Below the pieces are notes generated by a model. The model was given only the letters and a program-made list of their open reading frames with translations, made no database searches and was not told the DNA's origin. A DNA stretch of 47,754 nt from NCBI GenBank assembly GCA_020047815.1, contig JAIFNG010000029.1, positions 1 through 47,754 on the forward strand, given 5' to 3'. The DNA comes from Anaerolinea sp. (GTDB lineage: Bacteria; Chloroflexota; Anaerolineae; Anaerolineales; Villigracilaceae). Positions within the stretch are counted from its first letter, which is position 1. Each line of letters begins with the position of its first letter. This document shows, one piece after another, positions 1 to 7,912 of the stretch. The translations under genes and the position numbers were made by a program.

Positions 1-2441
1 AAAATCTTTCGCAAAATAAATACCGCCTTGTGTACGTCGCGCCCGAACGATTGCGAAACGTTCAATTTTTGAATGCGCTCAAAACGCAAACCGTCAGCCT
101 GCTCGCCGTGGATGAGGCGCACTGCATCTCGGAATGGGGTCATGATTTTCGTCCAGATTATTTGCACATTGCGCAAGCCCGTGCCGCATTGGAGAATCCG
201 CTCACAGCCGCACTGACCGCTACCGCCACGCCGCAAGTCCAGCAGGATATTATCCGCCTGCTTGGATTGGGCGACTCGACCCGCATCGTGACTGGATTCA
301 ACCGCCCAAACCTGGCCCTCGATGTGAGATACGCTTCGGGACTCACCTCGAAGTTGAGAGCCATCAATGAGCTTTTATCTACCTGCGAATCTGGTTCCGT
401 TATCATCTACACAGGCACACGCCGCGACGCGGAGGAAGTGACCGAGTTCGCGCGCGAAGTTGTTAGAATCCCTGCCGAGTTTTATCATGCGGGACTTCCG
501 CCCGAAGAACGGACGCGCATCCAAAATGATTTCATCTCTGGCAGGTTGAACGTTATCTGCGCCACCAACGCCTTCGGTATGGGCATTGACCGCGCCGACG
601 TGCGCCAGGTGATTCACTATTCCCTGCCTGGTTCGCTCGAAGCCTATTATCAGGAGGCGGGACGTGCAGGACGTGACGGTCAGCCTGCAAAAGCCACCCT
701 GCTTTACGACCCGCAAGACCGCGCATTGCACGAGTTTTTTATTCAGCAGAGTGAACTGGCTGCGGGAGATTTACACACCATCCACAACGCCATTCGAACG
801 GGCGAGCAGACTTGGACTACCACCGATGAACTCTCACGTGTCACGGGTTTGCATCCCGTTCAAATCAAGGTGGGACTGTCTGAGTTGGAACGCGCGGGTG
901 GTCTGGAACATCTCGGAGATGAAGGCTATCGCATGTTGTTTCGCAGGGGCGCATGGAATCAACACGAGGTCGAAAGCGCTGTCCTCCACAGCAGGGAGCA
1001 TATCAAGCATCGTCAGATTCAATTGGATGGGATTGTTCACTACGCAGAGACTAATTCATGCAGGCGCAAAATCATCCTGAATCACTTCGGGGACGTGGGG
1101 AAAGCAGAAGCCGCTGATTGCTGTGACAACTGCCGAAGTGCGGAATCAGCCCCAAGTCCAGTCGGGAGCGTGGAACAGATGAATCACGGGGAGCGCGCCG
1201 CCCTCGTCATCCTCGATTGCATCCGCCGCCTTAAATTCAAAGTGGGACGCGAAAAACTGGCGCAGATTTTGCACGGCTCGAAGGCGCAGGATATTCTCAA
1301 ATTTCATCACGACAAAAATTTATATTACGGTAGGCTGGGGGTTTTCAGGCAAAACGACATCGAAGAGATGATTGGGCAGTTGAACGAAATGGGCTATGTC
1401 AAATCCATCGGCGGCGAGTATCCCGTTTTGAGCCTGACCCCGCGCGGTGAAAATGCCATCAAACAAAAAGAGACGATACCTATGAGACTTCCGAAGTCTC
1501 TTAAGACTTCGGAAGTCTTGCACGCCAAAGGAAAACTCGAAGCAGGCGGAACTGTGGAATACACCGCCAAATTTCTCGCCGATGGGTTGAATCCCGAACA
1601 AATTGCGAAAGAACGCGGGCTGGCAACTGGAACGATTTACGGTCATTGCGCCCAGTTGATTGAACGCAGCGCGCTGGAATTGTCGCGGGTTATCCCGCCC
1701 GAAGTGCAAGCGCAAATTGATGACGCAATCAAAAAAGCAGGCGCGGTCAATTCCATCACACCTATTAAAATGCTTTTGCCCGACGAAATTGATTACGGCA
1801 TGATTCGCTGTGTTTTTGCCGCGCGGCAAAAGCGAAAAGCAGAATCCCAACCTGCCTCGCAACCCGACGCCATCGACTCTTTCCTCAACAAACCCCATCC
1901 CCGCCCGCTCGTCGGCTCGTGGCAAAAAGGTTGGGCACTGGGATTCCACTCGCGCATCTCGGGCGCAGACTGGAGCCGCAGCGGTGTGGGCGATTTGACC
2001 TACCGCCTGAAATACGATTCCGATACAACGGTCTTGCCCGCGCTGGTTCAGCAGACGCTTGATTTGTTCGCGGCGCATCCCGAAATGGGTCAAGCCGACT
2101 TCATCATCCCCGTCCCATCCTCCACCGAGCGGAAGGTGAGTCCTGTCCATGCGTTTTGTGAGGTGTTGGCGGGTAAAATCAGGATACCCGTGCAAGGCAT
2201 CGTTGCCAAAGCCCGCCAGACCCAGCCCCAAAAAGAGATGCAGACCCTCGCGCAAAAACGCGCCAACGTGGCGGGAGCATTTTCCATGCGCGGCGATGTC
2301 GGTCAAAAACGAATCCTGCTGGTGGACGACCTGTTCGACTCAGGCGCGACGCTCGACGAAATTACAAAGCTGTTGCTCAAACACGGCGCTTCCCGCGTGA
2401 ATGTTCTAACGTTGACTCGAACTATTCATTCTGACGCCTGA
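1..2441 (+). CDS. recQ: RecQ-like ATP-dependent DNA helicase fused to a ComF-like phosphoribosyltransferase domain (5' partial)
   Basis: The frame is open to the left window edge, so the N-terminus with Walker A is missing. Numbering from the GTG at 30, the DEAH box (DEAHCISEW) is at 28-36 and motif VI (QEAGRAGRDG) at 208-217. A RecQ-type zinc region follows with C344, C364, C365 and C368; the usual CxxCxxC spacing is not exact. Winged-helix and HTH_40-like segments follow to about 570. The last ~110 residues form a separate domain with the PRPP-binding motif RILLVDDLFDSGAT at about 761-774, as in ComF-type phosphoribosyltransferases. RecQ proteins unwind DNA 3'-5' using ATP; the PRTase substrate is unknown. 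The dprA-like gene begins 24 bp downstream, probably co-transcribed. A palindromic repeat (1484-1519) is embedded in frame. The helicase call is firm, the role of the fusion is not. Confidence 0.92.
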   Translation, partial: NLSQNKYRLVYVAPERLRNVQFLNALKTQTVSLLAVDEAHCISEWGHDFRPDYLHIAQARAALENPLTAALTATATPQVQQDIIRLLGLGDSTRIVTGFNRPNLALDVRYASGLTSKLRAINELLSTCESGSVIIYTGTRRDAEEVTEFAREVVRIPAEFYHAGLPPEERTRIQNDFISGRLNVICATNAFGMGIDRADVRQVIHYSLPGSLEAYYQEAGRAGRDGQPAKATLLYDPQDRALHEFFIQQSELAAGDLHTIHNAIRTGEQTWTTTDELSRVTGLHPVQIKVGLSELERAGGLEHLGDEGYRMLFRRGAWNQHEVESAVLHSREHIKHRQIQLDGIVHYAETNSCRRKIILNHFGDVGKAEAADCCDNCRSAESAPSPVGSVEQMNHGERAALVILDCIRRLKFKVGREKLAQILHGSKAQDILKFHHDKNLYYGRLGVFRQNDIEEMIGQLNEMGYVKSIGGEYPVLSLTPRGENAIKQKETIPMRLPKSLKTSEVLHAKGKLEAGGTVEYTAKFLADGLNPEQIAKERGLATGTIYGHCAQLIERSALELSRVIPPEVQAQIDDAIKKAGAVNSITPIKMLLPDEIDYGMIRCVFAARQKRKAESQPASQPDAIDSFLNKPHPRPLVGSWQKGWALGFHSRISGADWSRSGVGDLTYRLKYDSDTTVLPALVQQTLDLFAAHPEMGQADFIIPVPSSTERKVSPVHAFCEVLAGKIRIPVQGIVAKARQTQPQKEMQTLAQKRANVAGAFSMRGDVGQKRILLVDDLFDSGATLDEITKLLLKHGASRVNVLTLTRTIHSDA
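1484..1519. repeat. Nested palindromic repeat inside the recQ reading frame
   Basis: Two 17-bp palindromic units, 1484-1500 and 1503-1519, each built on AGACTTC-N-GAAGTCT, are separated by TT. The two units are also near-perfect reverse complements of each other, so the element can fold as one long hairpin or two short ones. It is read in frame (about LPKSLKTSEV) between the winged-helix and HTH_40-like parts of the helicase. This looks like a small dispersed palindromic element that landed in a linker. No second copy was noticed in this window. Confidence 0.7.
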
Positions 2442-2465
2442 CCAATTAACAACTACGGATTACAC

Positions 2466-3434
2466 ATGTTGTCTCCCGACTCTCTTGCCCTGCTCCTGCT
2501 CTGCTCCCAACTGGGACTGAACGACGACTCCCTTAAATCCATGACCCTGCGCGAGTGGAATCCGCTGGCACGCAAACTGCAAGCCGCCTCGCTTCGCCCC
2601 GCCGACTTGCTCGGACTCTCGCAGGCAGATTTGCAAACCAAACTCGCCCTCGATTCGGATTACGCATCACGCATCACCCAACTGACAGACCGCGTCGAAG
2701 ATTTACAGGTTGAACTATCCCGCCTCTCTTTCTTTGGCATCTTCCCCATCACCCGCGCCGACAAGGATTATCCCGAACGTTACCGCCAGCGGTTGAAGGA
2801 ATCTGCACCAGCCGTTTTGTTTTATGCGGGCGAAAAGGCTTTGCTCGGTCAGCCTGGGATTGCGGTGGTTGGCTCACGACACCTGGATGAAGCGGGACAG
2901 GATTGTGCGCGCTTCGTCGGCAACGCGTGTGGACTTTCAGGTCAGGTCTTGTATTCGGGCGGCGCGAAAGGCGTGGACACCCTCAGCATGGAATCCGCGC
3001 TCGAAGCGCGCGGCTCAGCCGTCGGCGTGTTGGCAGATAGCTTAACGAGGGCAGTCAAAAATCAGAAGGAAGCGTTAAAAAGCGGAGACCTGTGTTTGGT
3101 CACGCCGTACAGTCCCAACGCGGGTTTTTCCGTTGGCGCGGCAATGGGTCGCAACCGCCTGATATATACCCTGGCTGATTACGCCATCGTTGTAGCATCC
3201 GATGCTGAAACAGGTGGAACCTGGGCGGGTGCAACCGAAACGCTCAAAAATAATTGGGTTCCTGTTTTTGTGCTGGAACATGAACAAATGCCAGAGGGGA
3301 ACAAGTTGCTGCTGCAAAGGGGAGCATTGGGATTCCCGCATCCTTTCAAAGAGCCGCCCATCCAATTGCCAGAGTGGATGAAAGAAAAAGCCGCCAGCCT
3401 GCCGCAGAAACCAAACCAACCGAGTTTGTTCTAA
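2466..3434 (+). CDS. dprA: DprA/Smf-like DNA-processing protein
   Basis: 322 residues. The central and C-terminal part matches the DprA Rossmann-like (SLOG) fold: GIAVVGSRHLDEAG (the GSR motif), then SGGAKGVDTLS where classical DprA has SGxAxGID, and GRNRLIYTLAD before the last strands. DprA loads RecA on incoming single-stranded DNA during transformation; divergent relatives act in nucleotide-linked conflict systems. The GGAKGVD variant and the ~100-residue N-terminal helical region suggest a divergent DprA-like protein. It lies 24 bp after the RecQ-PRTase fusion. RecQ, a ComF-like domain and DprA together point to DNA uptake or processing, though a defence role cannot be excluded. The ATG at 2466 is the first in-frame start after recQ. 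Confidence 0.85.
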   Translation: MLSPDSLALLLLCSQLGLNDDSLKSMTLREWNPLARKLQAASLRPADLLGLSQADLQTKLALDSDYASRITQLTDRVEDLQVELSRLSFFGIFPITRADKDYPERYRQRLKESAPAVLFYAGEKALLGQPGIAVVGSRHLDEAGQDCARFVGNACGLSGQVLYSGGAKGVDTLSMESALEARGSAVGVLADSLTRAVKNQKEALKSGDLCLVTPYSPNAGFSVGAAMGRNRLIYTLADYAIVVASDAETGGTWAGATETLKNNWVPVFVLEHEQMPEGNKLLLQRGALGFPHPFKEPPIQLPEWMKEKAASLPQKPNQPSLF

Positions 3435-3524
3435 ATGCCTACCTAGCCCGATTATGGTTACCAAACATTAGCCCGCGCTCGCGAGGAAGGTCAATGGTAT
3501 TGCGGACAGTCTGACGCCGCAGCG

Positions 3525-4199
3525 TTGTGTTTCGATGTGCTGGCGCTTTTCCCCGAATGCGAAGAAGCGCAGGATTTGGTCTACGAACTTTTTTGTGACG
3601 AGTGGACGATTTACGACAACCGCATCGCCATTCAGCGAAACATTGATGAGTGGGATGACCGTCCCTGGCAACAGCGGCGCAGGCTGGCGTTATCCTATCG
3701 TTTTATGAGCAGGTGGGAAGGAAAGTATGCAGATGACAGGGCGGAAAGAAACGGTTCGCCCGATGTCGCCAAAATTCTTGAGGATGGCAAAATGGAATTG
3801 CTCGGCACATATTGTCTGGGTGACGATGAGTGTACGAATTATGCTTGGTCTATTTTTGCGGATGCGTTAAAGAAAGCAAAAGCCCCGCGCGCCGCCTTGC
3901 TTTGGATTGGCAAACAGTACGCCGACCTGGGTTTCTTCGCAGATTCAGCGGAGGCTTTGGGTGAACTCTGCTCACGCTTCGACGACCCCGACGCCAGACG
4001 CCTGCTTGCCGAGGTGATTTGGTGGCGCGACAATGCCCACCGCATCCCGTGGATTCCGCCTGCGGGCGACGGTTCGCGCTACGACCGCATGATGGATTTC
4101 ATTGACCCGTCTGCGCCGAAGACAAAGGATTTTATCCACGAAGCCCGAAATGAAAATCAAAAGGAACGCATCGCACCCTATCTTCCGAGCATTGACTAA
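3525..4199 (+). CDS. Hypothetical TPR-like helical protein, frame interrupted by in-frame stops
   Basis: Not recognised by name. The sequence is rich in Trp, Ala and acidic residues with helical-repeat character (for example RRLALSYRFMSRWEGKYADD and LLWIGKQYADLGFFADSAEA), so a TPR-like fold is plausible. The only post-stop start is TTG at 3525, but the same frame is clearly coding-like upstream (PDYGYQTLARAREEGQWYCG). It joins an ATG at 3435 that overlaps the dprA stop (TAAATG), with a single TAG at 3444-3446 as codon 4. The frame also stays coding-like beyond the TAA at 4197-4199 into the next entry. The likely ancestral gene spans 3435-4511 (about 358 codons) with two nonsense codons. The start given here is therefore doubtful, and the gene may be decaying. 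Confidence 0.6.
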   Translation: MCFDVLALFPECEEAQDLVYELFCDEWTIYDNRIAIQRNIDEWDDRPWQQRRRLALSYRFMSRWEGKYADDRAERNGSPDVAKILEDGKMELLGTYCLGDDECTNYAWSIFADALKKAKAPRAALLWIGKQYADLGFFADSAEALGELCSRFDDPDARRLLAEVIWWRDNAHRIPWIPPAGDGSRYDRMMDFIDPSAPKTKDFIHEARNENQKERIAPYLPSID

Positions 4200-4256
4200 A
4201 AACTGGCAAATTTATTTTCGGTATCCATCACAGAAGAAAAAGAAAACTCCAACCTT

Positions 4257-4511
4257 GTGGACTGGAGTTTTTTGGACAGGGATGAAGGTCAACCTGGCGA
4301 ACCTGCGGATTGGGTGAAGAAGCAAATCAGGCAGCTCGAAAAATGGGGCGATGATAAACTGCACAAGGAAATGCTGGAAGAGATGAAGCGCACCCATCAA
4401 TGGACACGCAACATCCCACCGCCATCCACACCCAAACGCTACGACTCGAAGGAGCCGCCTTTTGATCCGAGCCAGTTTTTGGGGGATATGGATTTGGATG
4501 ATGACGAATAA
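4257..4511 (+). CDS. Hypothetical acidic protein, probable C-terminal part of the preceding broken gene
   Basis: 84 codons from a GTG at 4257, ending in a strongly acidic tail (DMDLDDDE). It lies in exactly the same frame as 3525-4199, and the sequence between the TAA at 4197 and this GTG is open and coding-like (KLANLFSVSITEEKENSNL). There is no convincing ribosome-binding site ahead of the GTG. I read it as the C-terminus of the upstream protein cut off by a nonsense codon, not as an independent gene. It contains VKKQIRQLEKWGDDKL, which is probably helical. No family was recognised. Confidence 0.5.
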   Translation: MDWSFLDRDEGQPGEPADWVKKQIRQLEKWGDDKLHKEMLEEMKRTHQWTRNIPPPSTPKRYDSKEPPFDPSQFLGDMDLDDDE

Positions 4512-4629
4512 GCCTGTATAAAAAATCAGCCTGCCTTCCACTTGTCCCTGGATGATGCCGTTGACTGCCCAACTCCATTCATAAAGCCAGGATGATGTGA
4601 AGGTGTTGTTCGAGTGAGTTTATTTTGTC

Positions 4630-4661
4630 AAAAGAACTCATGCGGTTGCATGGGCTCTTTT
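4630..4661. terminator. Bidirectional intrinsic terminator between the hypothetical gene and fic
   Basis: Arms 4630-4643 and 4648-4661 pair over 14 positions with one mismatch and one wobble around a GGTT loop. The A4 at one end and T4 at the other give a U-run on either strand. It sits between two converging genes (stop at 4511 on plus, stop at 4714 on minus). Nothing else was recognised in 4512-4713. Confidence 0.6.
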
Positions 4662-4713
4662 ACTATCATACCCACAAATCGATTCGACCTGTTATTGCGG
4701 TTCCTTGCTTGTA

Positions 4714-5871
4714 TCAGACTTCGACGTTATCTAACGCTTTGAATACTTCATCTGCGCGATAGATCTGATTGCGCGCGTATCCAGTCACTTCACACACAAT
4801 ACCAGCCTGCACGAGTTTTTCAATATACTGGCGTGCGGTTTTGAAGGGCATATCCACCCCTTCTGCCAGTTGTTTTGCATTGAATATTGGGCGTCCGAAC
4901 AAGAAATCCACCACAGCCCCCATGCGTTCAGAGTTTTTCTCGGAGTCTACAATGGACTGATACCTGGTGCGGATTGTTTCGAGACGCTCCATGCGAGCAA
5001 CGCTATCTTGTGCCTGGGCGCTCACCCCGCGCAAGAAAAAGCGCAACCAAGCTTCCCAATCTCCATGCTGGGAAACTGCCAGCAGGCGGTCGTAATACTC
5101 CTGGCGATAACGCTCGAAATAGACGCTCAGGTTGAGCAAAGGCTGTGGAAGAATCTGCCACTCCGCAAATAAGAGCGCCATCAACAAGCGCCCCACGCGC
5201 CCGTTGCCATCTAAAAATGGGTGGATGGCTTCGAACTGATAATGAATCATGGCTGCCCGCACAAGAGCAGGGATATCACTACTGCTGTGAATGAATTTTT
5301 CCAAATCCCCCAACGCCAGATTCATCTCATCCACAGGAGGTGGAACATAGGTTGCTGTTGCCAGTGTGCTGCCAGCCATTCCTATCCAGTTTTGGGTACG
5401 CCGAAACTCACCAGGAGTTAAGTTTCCACCGCGTACGCCTTGCATTAACTTCTCATGAATTTCGCGGATAAAGCGCAGACTCATGGGAAATCGTTTCAAG
5501 CGTTCCAACCCATAATCCAGCGCCATAACATAGTTGTGGACTTCGCGCACATCATCATGCGATTCCCAAAAAGACAACTGGGCAGACTCATACGTGTACA
5601 GCTCTGCCAATGTGGCGCGAGTGCCTTCGATACGGGAAGAGAGCACAGCCTCGCGTCGTATAAATGCCTGGATCAGCAAACGTGGAAAGGGGAATGCGCC
5701 TGACAACGTCGCAAGGCGGCTCAAATCACGCTCTGCTTCTGATAATGCCGAAACCAGTTGCAGCATCCAGCTTAGTTTTGGGGGTAATGGAGCAGGAATA
5801 AAGGTGTAATATCCGTGTTGAGTTAGGACAACCTGACCAGTCTCAGGGGAGAGAAAATCATTTGGTTTCAT
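4714..5871 (-). CDS. Fic family protein (probable AMP transferase, self-inhibited class II)
   Basis: 385 residues with the complete Fic core HPFLDGNGRVGR at 217-228, including the catalytic His217 and phosphate-binding GNGR. An N-terminal inhibitory motif of the (S/T)xxxE(G/N) type is visible as SSRIEG at 78-83, whose Glu82 would block productive ATP binding. A C-terminal winged-helix-like region (FNAKQLAEGVDMPFKTARQYIEKL) follows. Fic enzymes transfer AMP from ATP to Ser/Thr/Tyr of target proteins; the target cannot be read from sequence. It stands alone with no adjacent antitoxin gene, as expected for an intramolecularly inhibited Fic protein. The ATG at 5871 is preceded by an AT-rich region. 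Confidence 0.93.
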   Translation of the reverse strand: MKPNDFLSPETGQVVLTQHGYYTFIPAPLPPKLSWMLQLVSALSEAERDLSRLATLSGAFPFPRLLIQAFIRREAVLSSRIEGTRATLAELYTYESAQLSFWESHDDVREVHNYVMALDYGLERLKRFPMSLRFIREIHEKLMQGVRGGNLTPGEFRRTQNWIGMAGSTLATATYVPPPVDEMNLALGDLEKFIHSSSDIPALVRAAMIHYQFEAIHPFLDGNGRVGRLLMALLFAEWQILPQPLLNLSVYFERYRQEYYDRLLAVSQHGDWEAWLRFFLRGVSAQAQDSVARMERLETIRTRYQSIVDSEKNSERMGAVVDFLFGRPIFNAKQLAEGVDMPFKTARQYIEKLVQAGIVCEVTGYARNQIYRADEVFKALDNVEV

Positions 5872-5999
5872 GAGGTTTTATCCTGACAATAGTAAATACT
5901 TGAATTTATAATAACACTTGTTGTTGAATATGTAAATTAGGCAGGTCTTTATTTACACATATCCATTCACATAGATTCAATTACCATACGACAATTGAC

Positions 6000-6045
6000 T
6001 CAAAACGCCTACGCCTCCATTGCAATGGAGGCGTAGGCGTTTTGA
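6000..6045. repeat. Perfect 46-bp palindrome without loop
   Basis: Positions 6000-6022 are the exact reverse complement of 6023-6045, with ATTG|CAAT at the centre and GCCTACGCCTCC in the arm. It lies in the 400-bp gap (5872-6271) between fic and the dehydrogenase gene, about 230 bp past the latter's stop. There is only a T4 at each end, so it is at best a weak terminator. It could form a cruciform or be a dispersed palindromic element. The rest of the gap holds a second inverted repeat (6101-6147) and no gene. Confidence 0.85.
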
Positions 6046-6100
6046 TAGTCTGCCGCAGAGTTCAAAGTCCTATATATGGGTAAAACCAGCCTTGCCGACA

Positions 6101-6147
6101 CCAAATATTGTGTTCCCTTGAGATTACATCGCCAACGCAATATTTGG
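6101..6147. repeat. Inverted repeat with 14-bp arms in the fic-dehydrogenase gap
   Basis: Arms 6101-6114 and 6134-6147 (core CCAAATATTG / CAATATTTGG) pair with a single wobble around a 19-nt loop. It is AT-rich and has no U-run after it. It lies close to the 46-bp palindrome, and together they make this gap unusually structured. Function unknown; a protein-binding site or an element remnant are both possible. Confidence 0.6.
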
Positions 6148-6271
6148 ATGTGCAATGGCGGTTATAGTGTGGCTTAACATGTTTATTCTTTTTTTGTTTT
6201 CCTGAGTATAGTTTATCATTAACTCTATTTACTGCTTATTAAGCTTGGTTGGCCTTTACGTCATCAAGGTT

Positions 6272-7705
6272 TCAAGCGCAATCTTTCCATATTTTATCCC
6301 AGAGCGCTTCTCGATCCCAACCTGTAAAAATTAACAAGTCTCCCAGGGTCATTCGCTTGCGCATCAATGAGGCATGCATAAAAGCATACCGAGCCGTTTT
6401 TTCATCAATGGGGGGAGTAAGTTGTGACCAACGCGTTGGGGCTCCAACTGCCAATAATATTTGACGGATCATCTCGGGAGAACGTGTCTCGGCTTTGAGA
6501 AGAGCGCGAATTACATCCCATTCCTTCAAAACAGACTCAAAATCTTTTCGGTGCGCATGCCACTTCTCCAGCTTTTGACTGTAATCTACCCAACACTCAG
6601 CACCTGCTTTTCCTGTAGGATCGATCTCGGCAAAGCTATTCTCAACCCGGGCCTTCATGGATTCCAGCGCAGGATAACAATTATCCAAATATACAAGGAG
6701 TGGATCAAAGTCCGAAAGAAAACAGCGGTACATTTCTGCTCCTGCCAGTGTGGCGAGTGCCACCTGAGATCCATGCATGGCAAGCGGTGCGTGTTCAATT
6801 TCCGCCTTCAAGTCCAGCACATGGGACATAACGTGTTCAAATCCAGACATCGGCGTGGTGGCATGCGAAAGCGACATCGCCAGACCGCCTAATGCAATTA
6901 CCTTCGCCAGCACTCCCACACTTTCCAACTCGCCTGAACGGATTCCGGCTGAATGTTCGAATAATAATTCACTCAGAGGGCCAACAAGGTTCTTTGCCAA
7001 TTCCGAATACGTGGAATCCATACCAAGATGATGCGCTAAAGTCCAGTCCGGAAAACTGACGAACACCGCCAGCATATCGCCAACGCCGCCCACGGTCATT
7101 TCCATAGGGGCATCGCGCAGAGTCTCAAGGTCACAGACCAATGCGTCAGGATAGCGGGAATCAAGTGTACGCTTGACACCATCCACAAATGTCGGAGACA
7201 TATTAGAGGTGTAGGCGCTGACGCTGTTGGCTGTTTGGAAGACCACGAAAGGAATTTTTTCTCCCGTTTCCCGCTGGTAGAGAAAACAACCATGTTTGGC
7301 GATATCGGTTACCACACCCGACCCGATGGAAAGAACAGAGCAGCCTAATCTCAGAGTTGTCTGTACCTGCTGAATATGCAGCATATCCGTGTGTACTTGT
7401 CCGCTTTCATCCGCAGGCAGGATACAAACCTGCAACTGCCAACCATCCTCCCCTAATTTATCAAGCATCTGTGTTTTAAGGTCAATCCCCTCGCGATACA
7501 TTCGAGTTTCGTCCATGACAACGATCAGCAATTTATCCTGGCAAGCGCCAACCGATTTTAATATTTCCGTTGTTTTGAACAATGCATCCGATTCGAAAAT
7601 CATATGTTTAATGGGCATGGTTTCGTGTAAGGGGAAACCGGGCAGTTTTCGAATCGCCTCCCAAAATTTCGCACCACCGGAGGGATCGTAGGGTAATTTA
7701 ATCAT
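6272..7705 (-). CDS. sn-glycerol-1-phosphate dehydrogenase-like (AraM/EgsA-type) NAD(P)/metal dehydrogenase
   Basis: 477 residues in the iron-containing alcohol dehydrogenase/dehydroquinate synthase superfamily. The dinucleotide-binding IGSGVVTD is at 127-134 and NSVSAYTS at 160-167. Predicted metal ligands are D210 (GGVGD), H291 (SGFEHVMSH) and H311 (MHGSQVA), the AraM/EgsA pattern. Those enzymes reduce dihydroxyacetone phosphate to sn-glycerol-1-phosphate. This protein is ~80 residues longer than bacterial AraM, with an extra C-terminal helical region, so the substrate may be another phosphorylated ketose or aldehyde. A ribosome-binding site (GAAAGGA) precedes the ATG at 7705. It is divergent from the TIM-barrel gene at 7913. 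Confidence 0.8.
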   Translation of the reverse strand: MIKLPYDPSGGAKFWEAIRKLPGFPLHETMPIKHMIFESDALFKTTEILKSVGACQDKLLIVVMDETRMYREGIDLKTQMLDKLGEDGWQLQVCILPADESGQVHTDMLHIQQVQTTLRLGCSVLSIGSGVVTDIAKHGCFLYQRETGEKIPFVVFQTANSVSAYTSNMSPTFVDGVKRTLDSRYPDALVCDLETLRDAPMEMTVGGVGDMLAVFVSFPDWTLAHHLGMDSTYSELAKNLVGPLSELLFEHSAGIRSGELESVGVLAKVIALGGLAMSLSHATTPMSGFEHVMSHVLDLKAEIEHAPLAMHGSQVALATLAGAEMYRCFLSDFDPLLVYLDNCYPALESMKARVENSFAEIDPTGKAGAECWVDYSQKLEKWHAHRKDFESVLKEWDVIRALLKAETRSPEMIRQILLAVGAPTRWSQLTPPIDEKTARYAFMHASLMRKRMTLGDLLIFTGWDREALWDKIWKDCA

Positions 7706-7754
7706 ATCGGCGATTTTTCCTTTCAGATTTTATGAGATACAGGGAGTTTTCTAT

Positions 7755-7807
7755 CAGTCCGCCCCAAAAGGTGGACTGTTCATCCATGCCTGGTAGAAAG
7801 CATGGAT
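7755..7807. promoter_or_regulatory. Two adjacent hairpins in the divergent intergenic region
   Basis: The first hairpin has 9-bp arms 7755-7763 and 7770-7778 (CAGTCCGCC / GGTGGACTG, one wobble) with a 6-nt loop. The second has 8-bp perfect arms 7782-7789 and 7800-7807 (ATCCATGC / GCATGGAT). They lie between the divergent starts at 7705 and 7913. They could be operators or part of a structured leader. Evidence is symmetry only. Confidence 0.35.
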
Positions 7808-7912
7808 TTCAGGGCAGGAATTTATTGGTCATGGTTTTTCCGTACTGGTGATACATAAGATTGGCAATTTTAGCCTGTGTTGGTGTATGATTCAAACAGG
7901 AGACAAAACAAA

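Noticed and set aside
1320..2306. Long open frame on the minus strand opposite recQ
   Set aside because: It is antisense to a gene with unmistakable helicase and PRTase motifs, has a Cys/Arg/Gly-rich composition typical of shadow frames, and shows no family motif.
6000..6147. CRISPR-like repeat interpretation of the palindromes
   Set aside because: The two inverted repeats differ in sequence and are not arranged as regularly spaced direct repeats; no cas genes are nearby.
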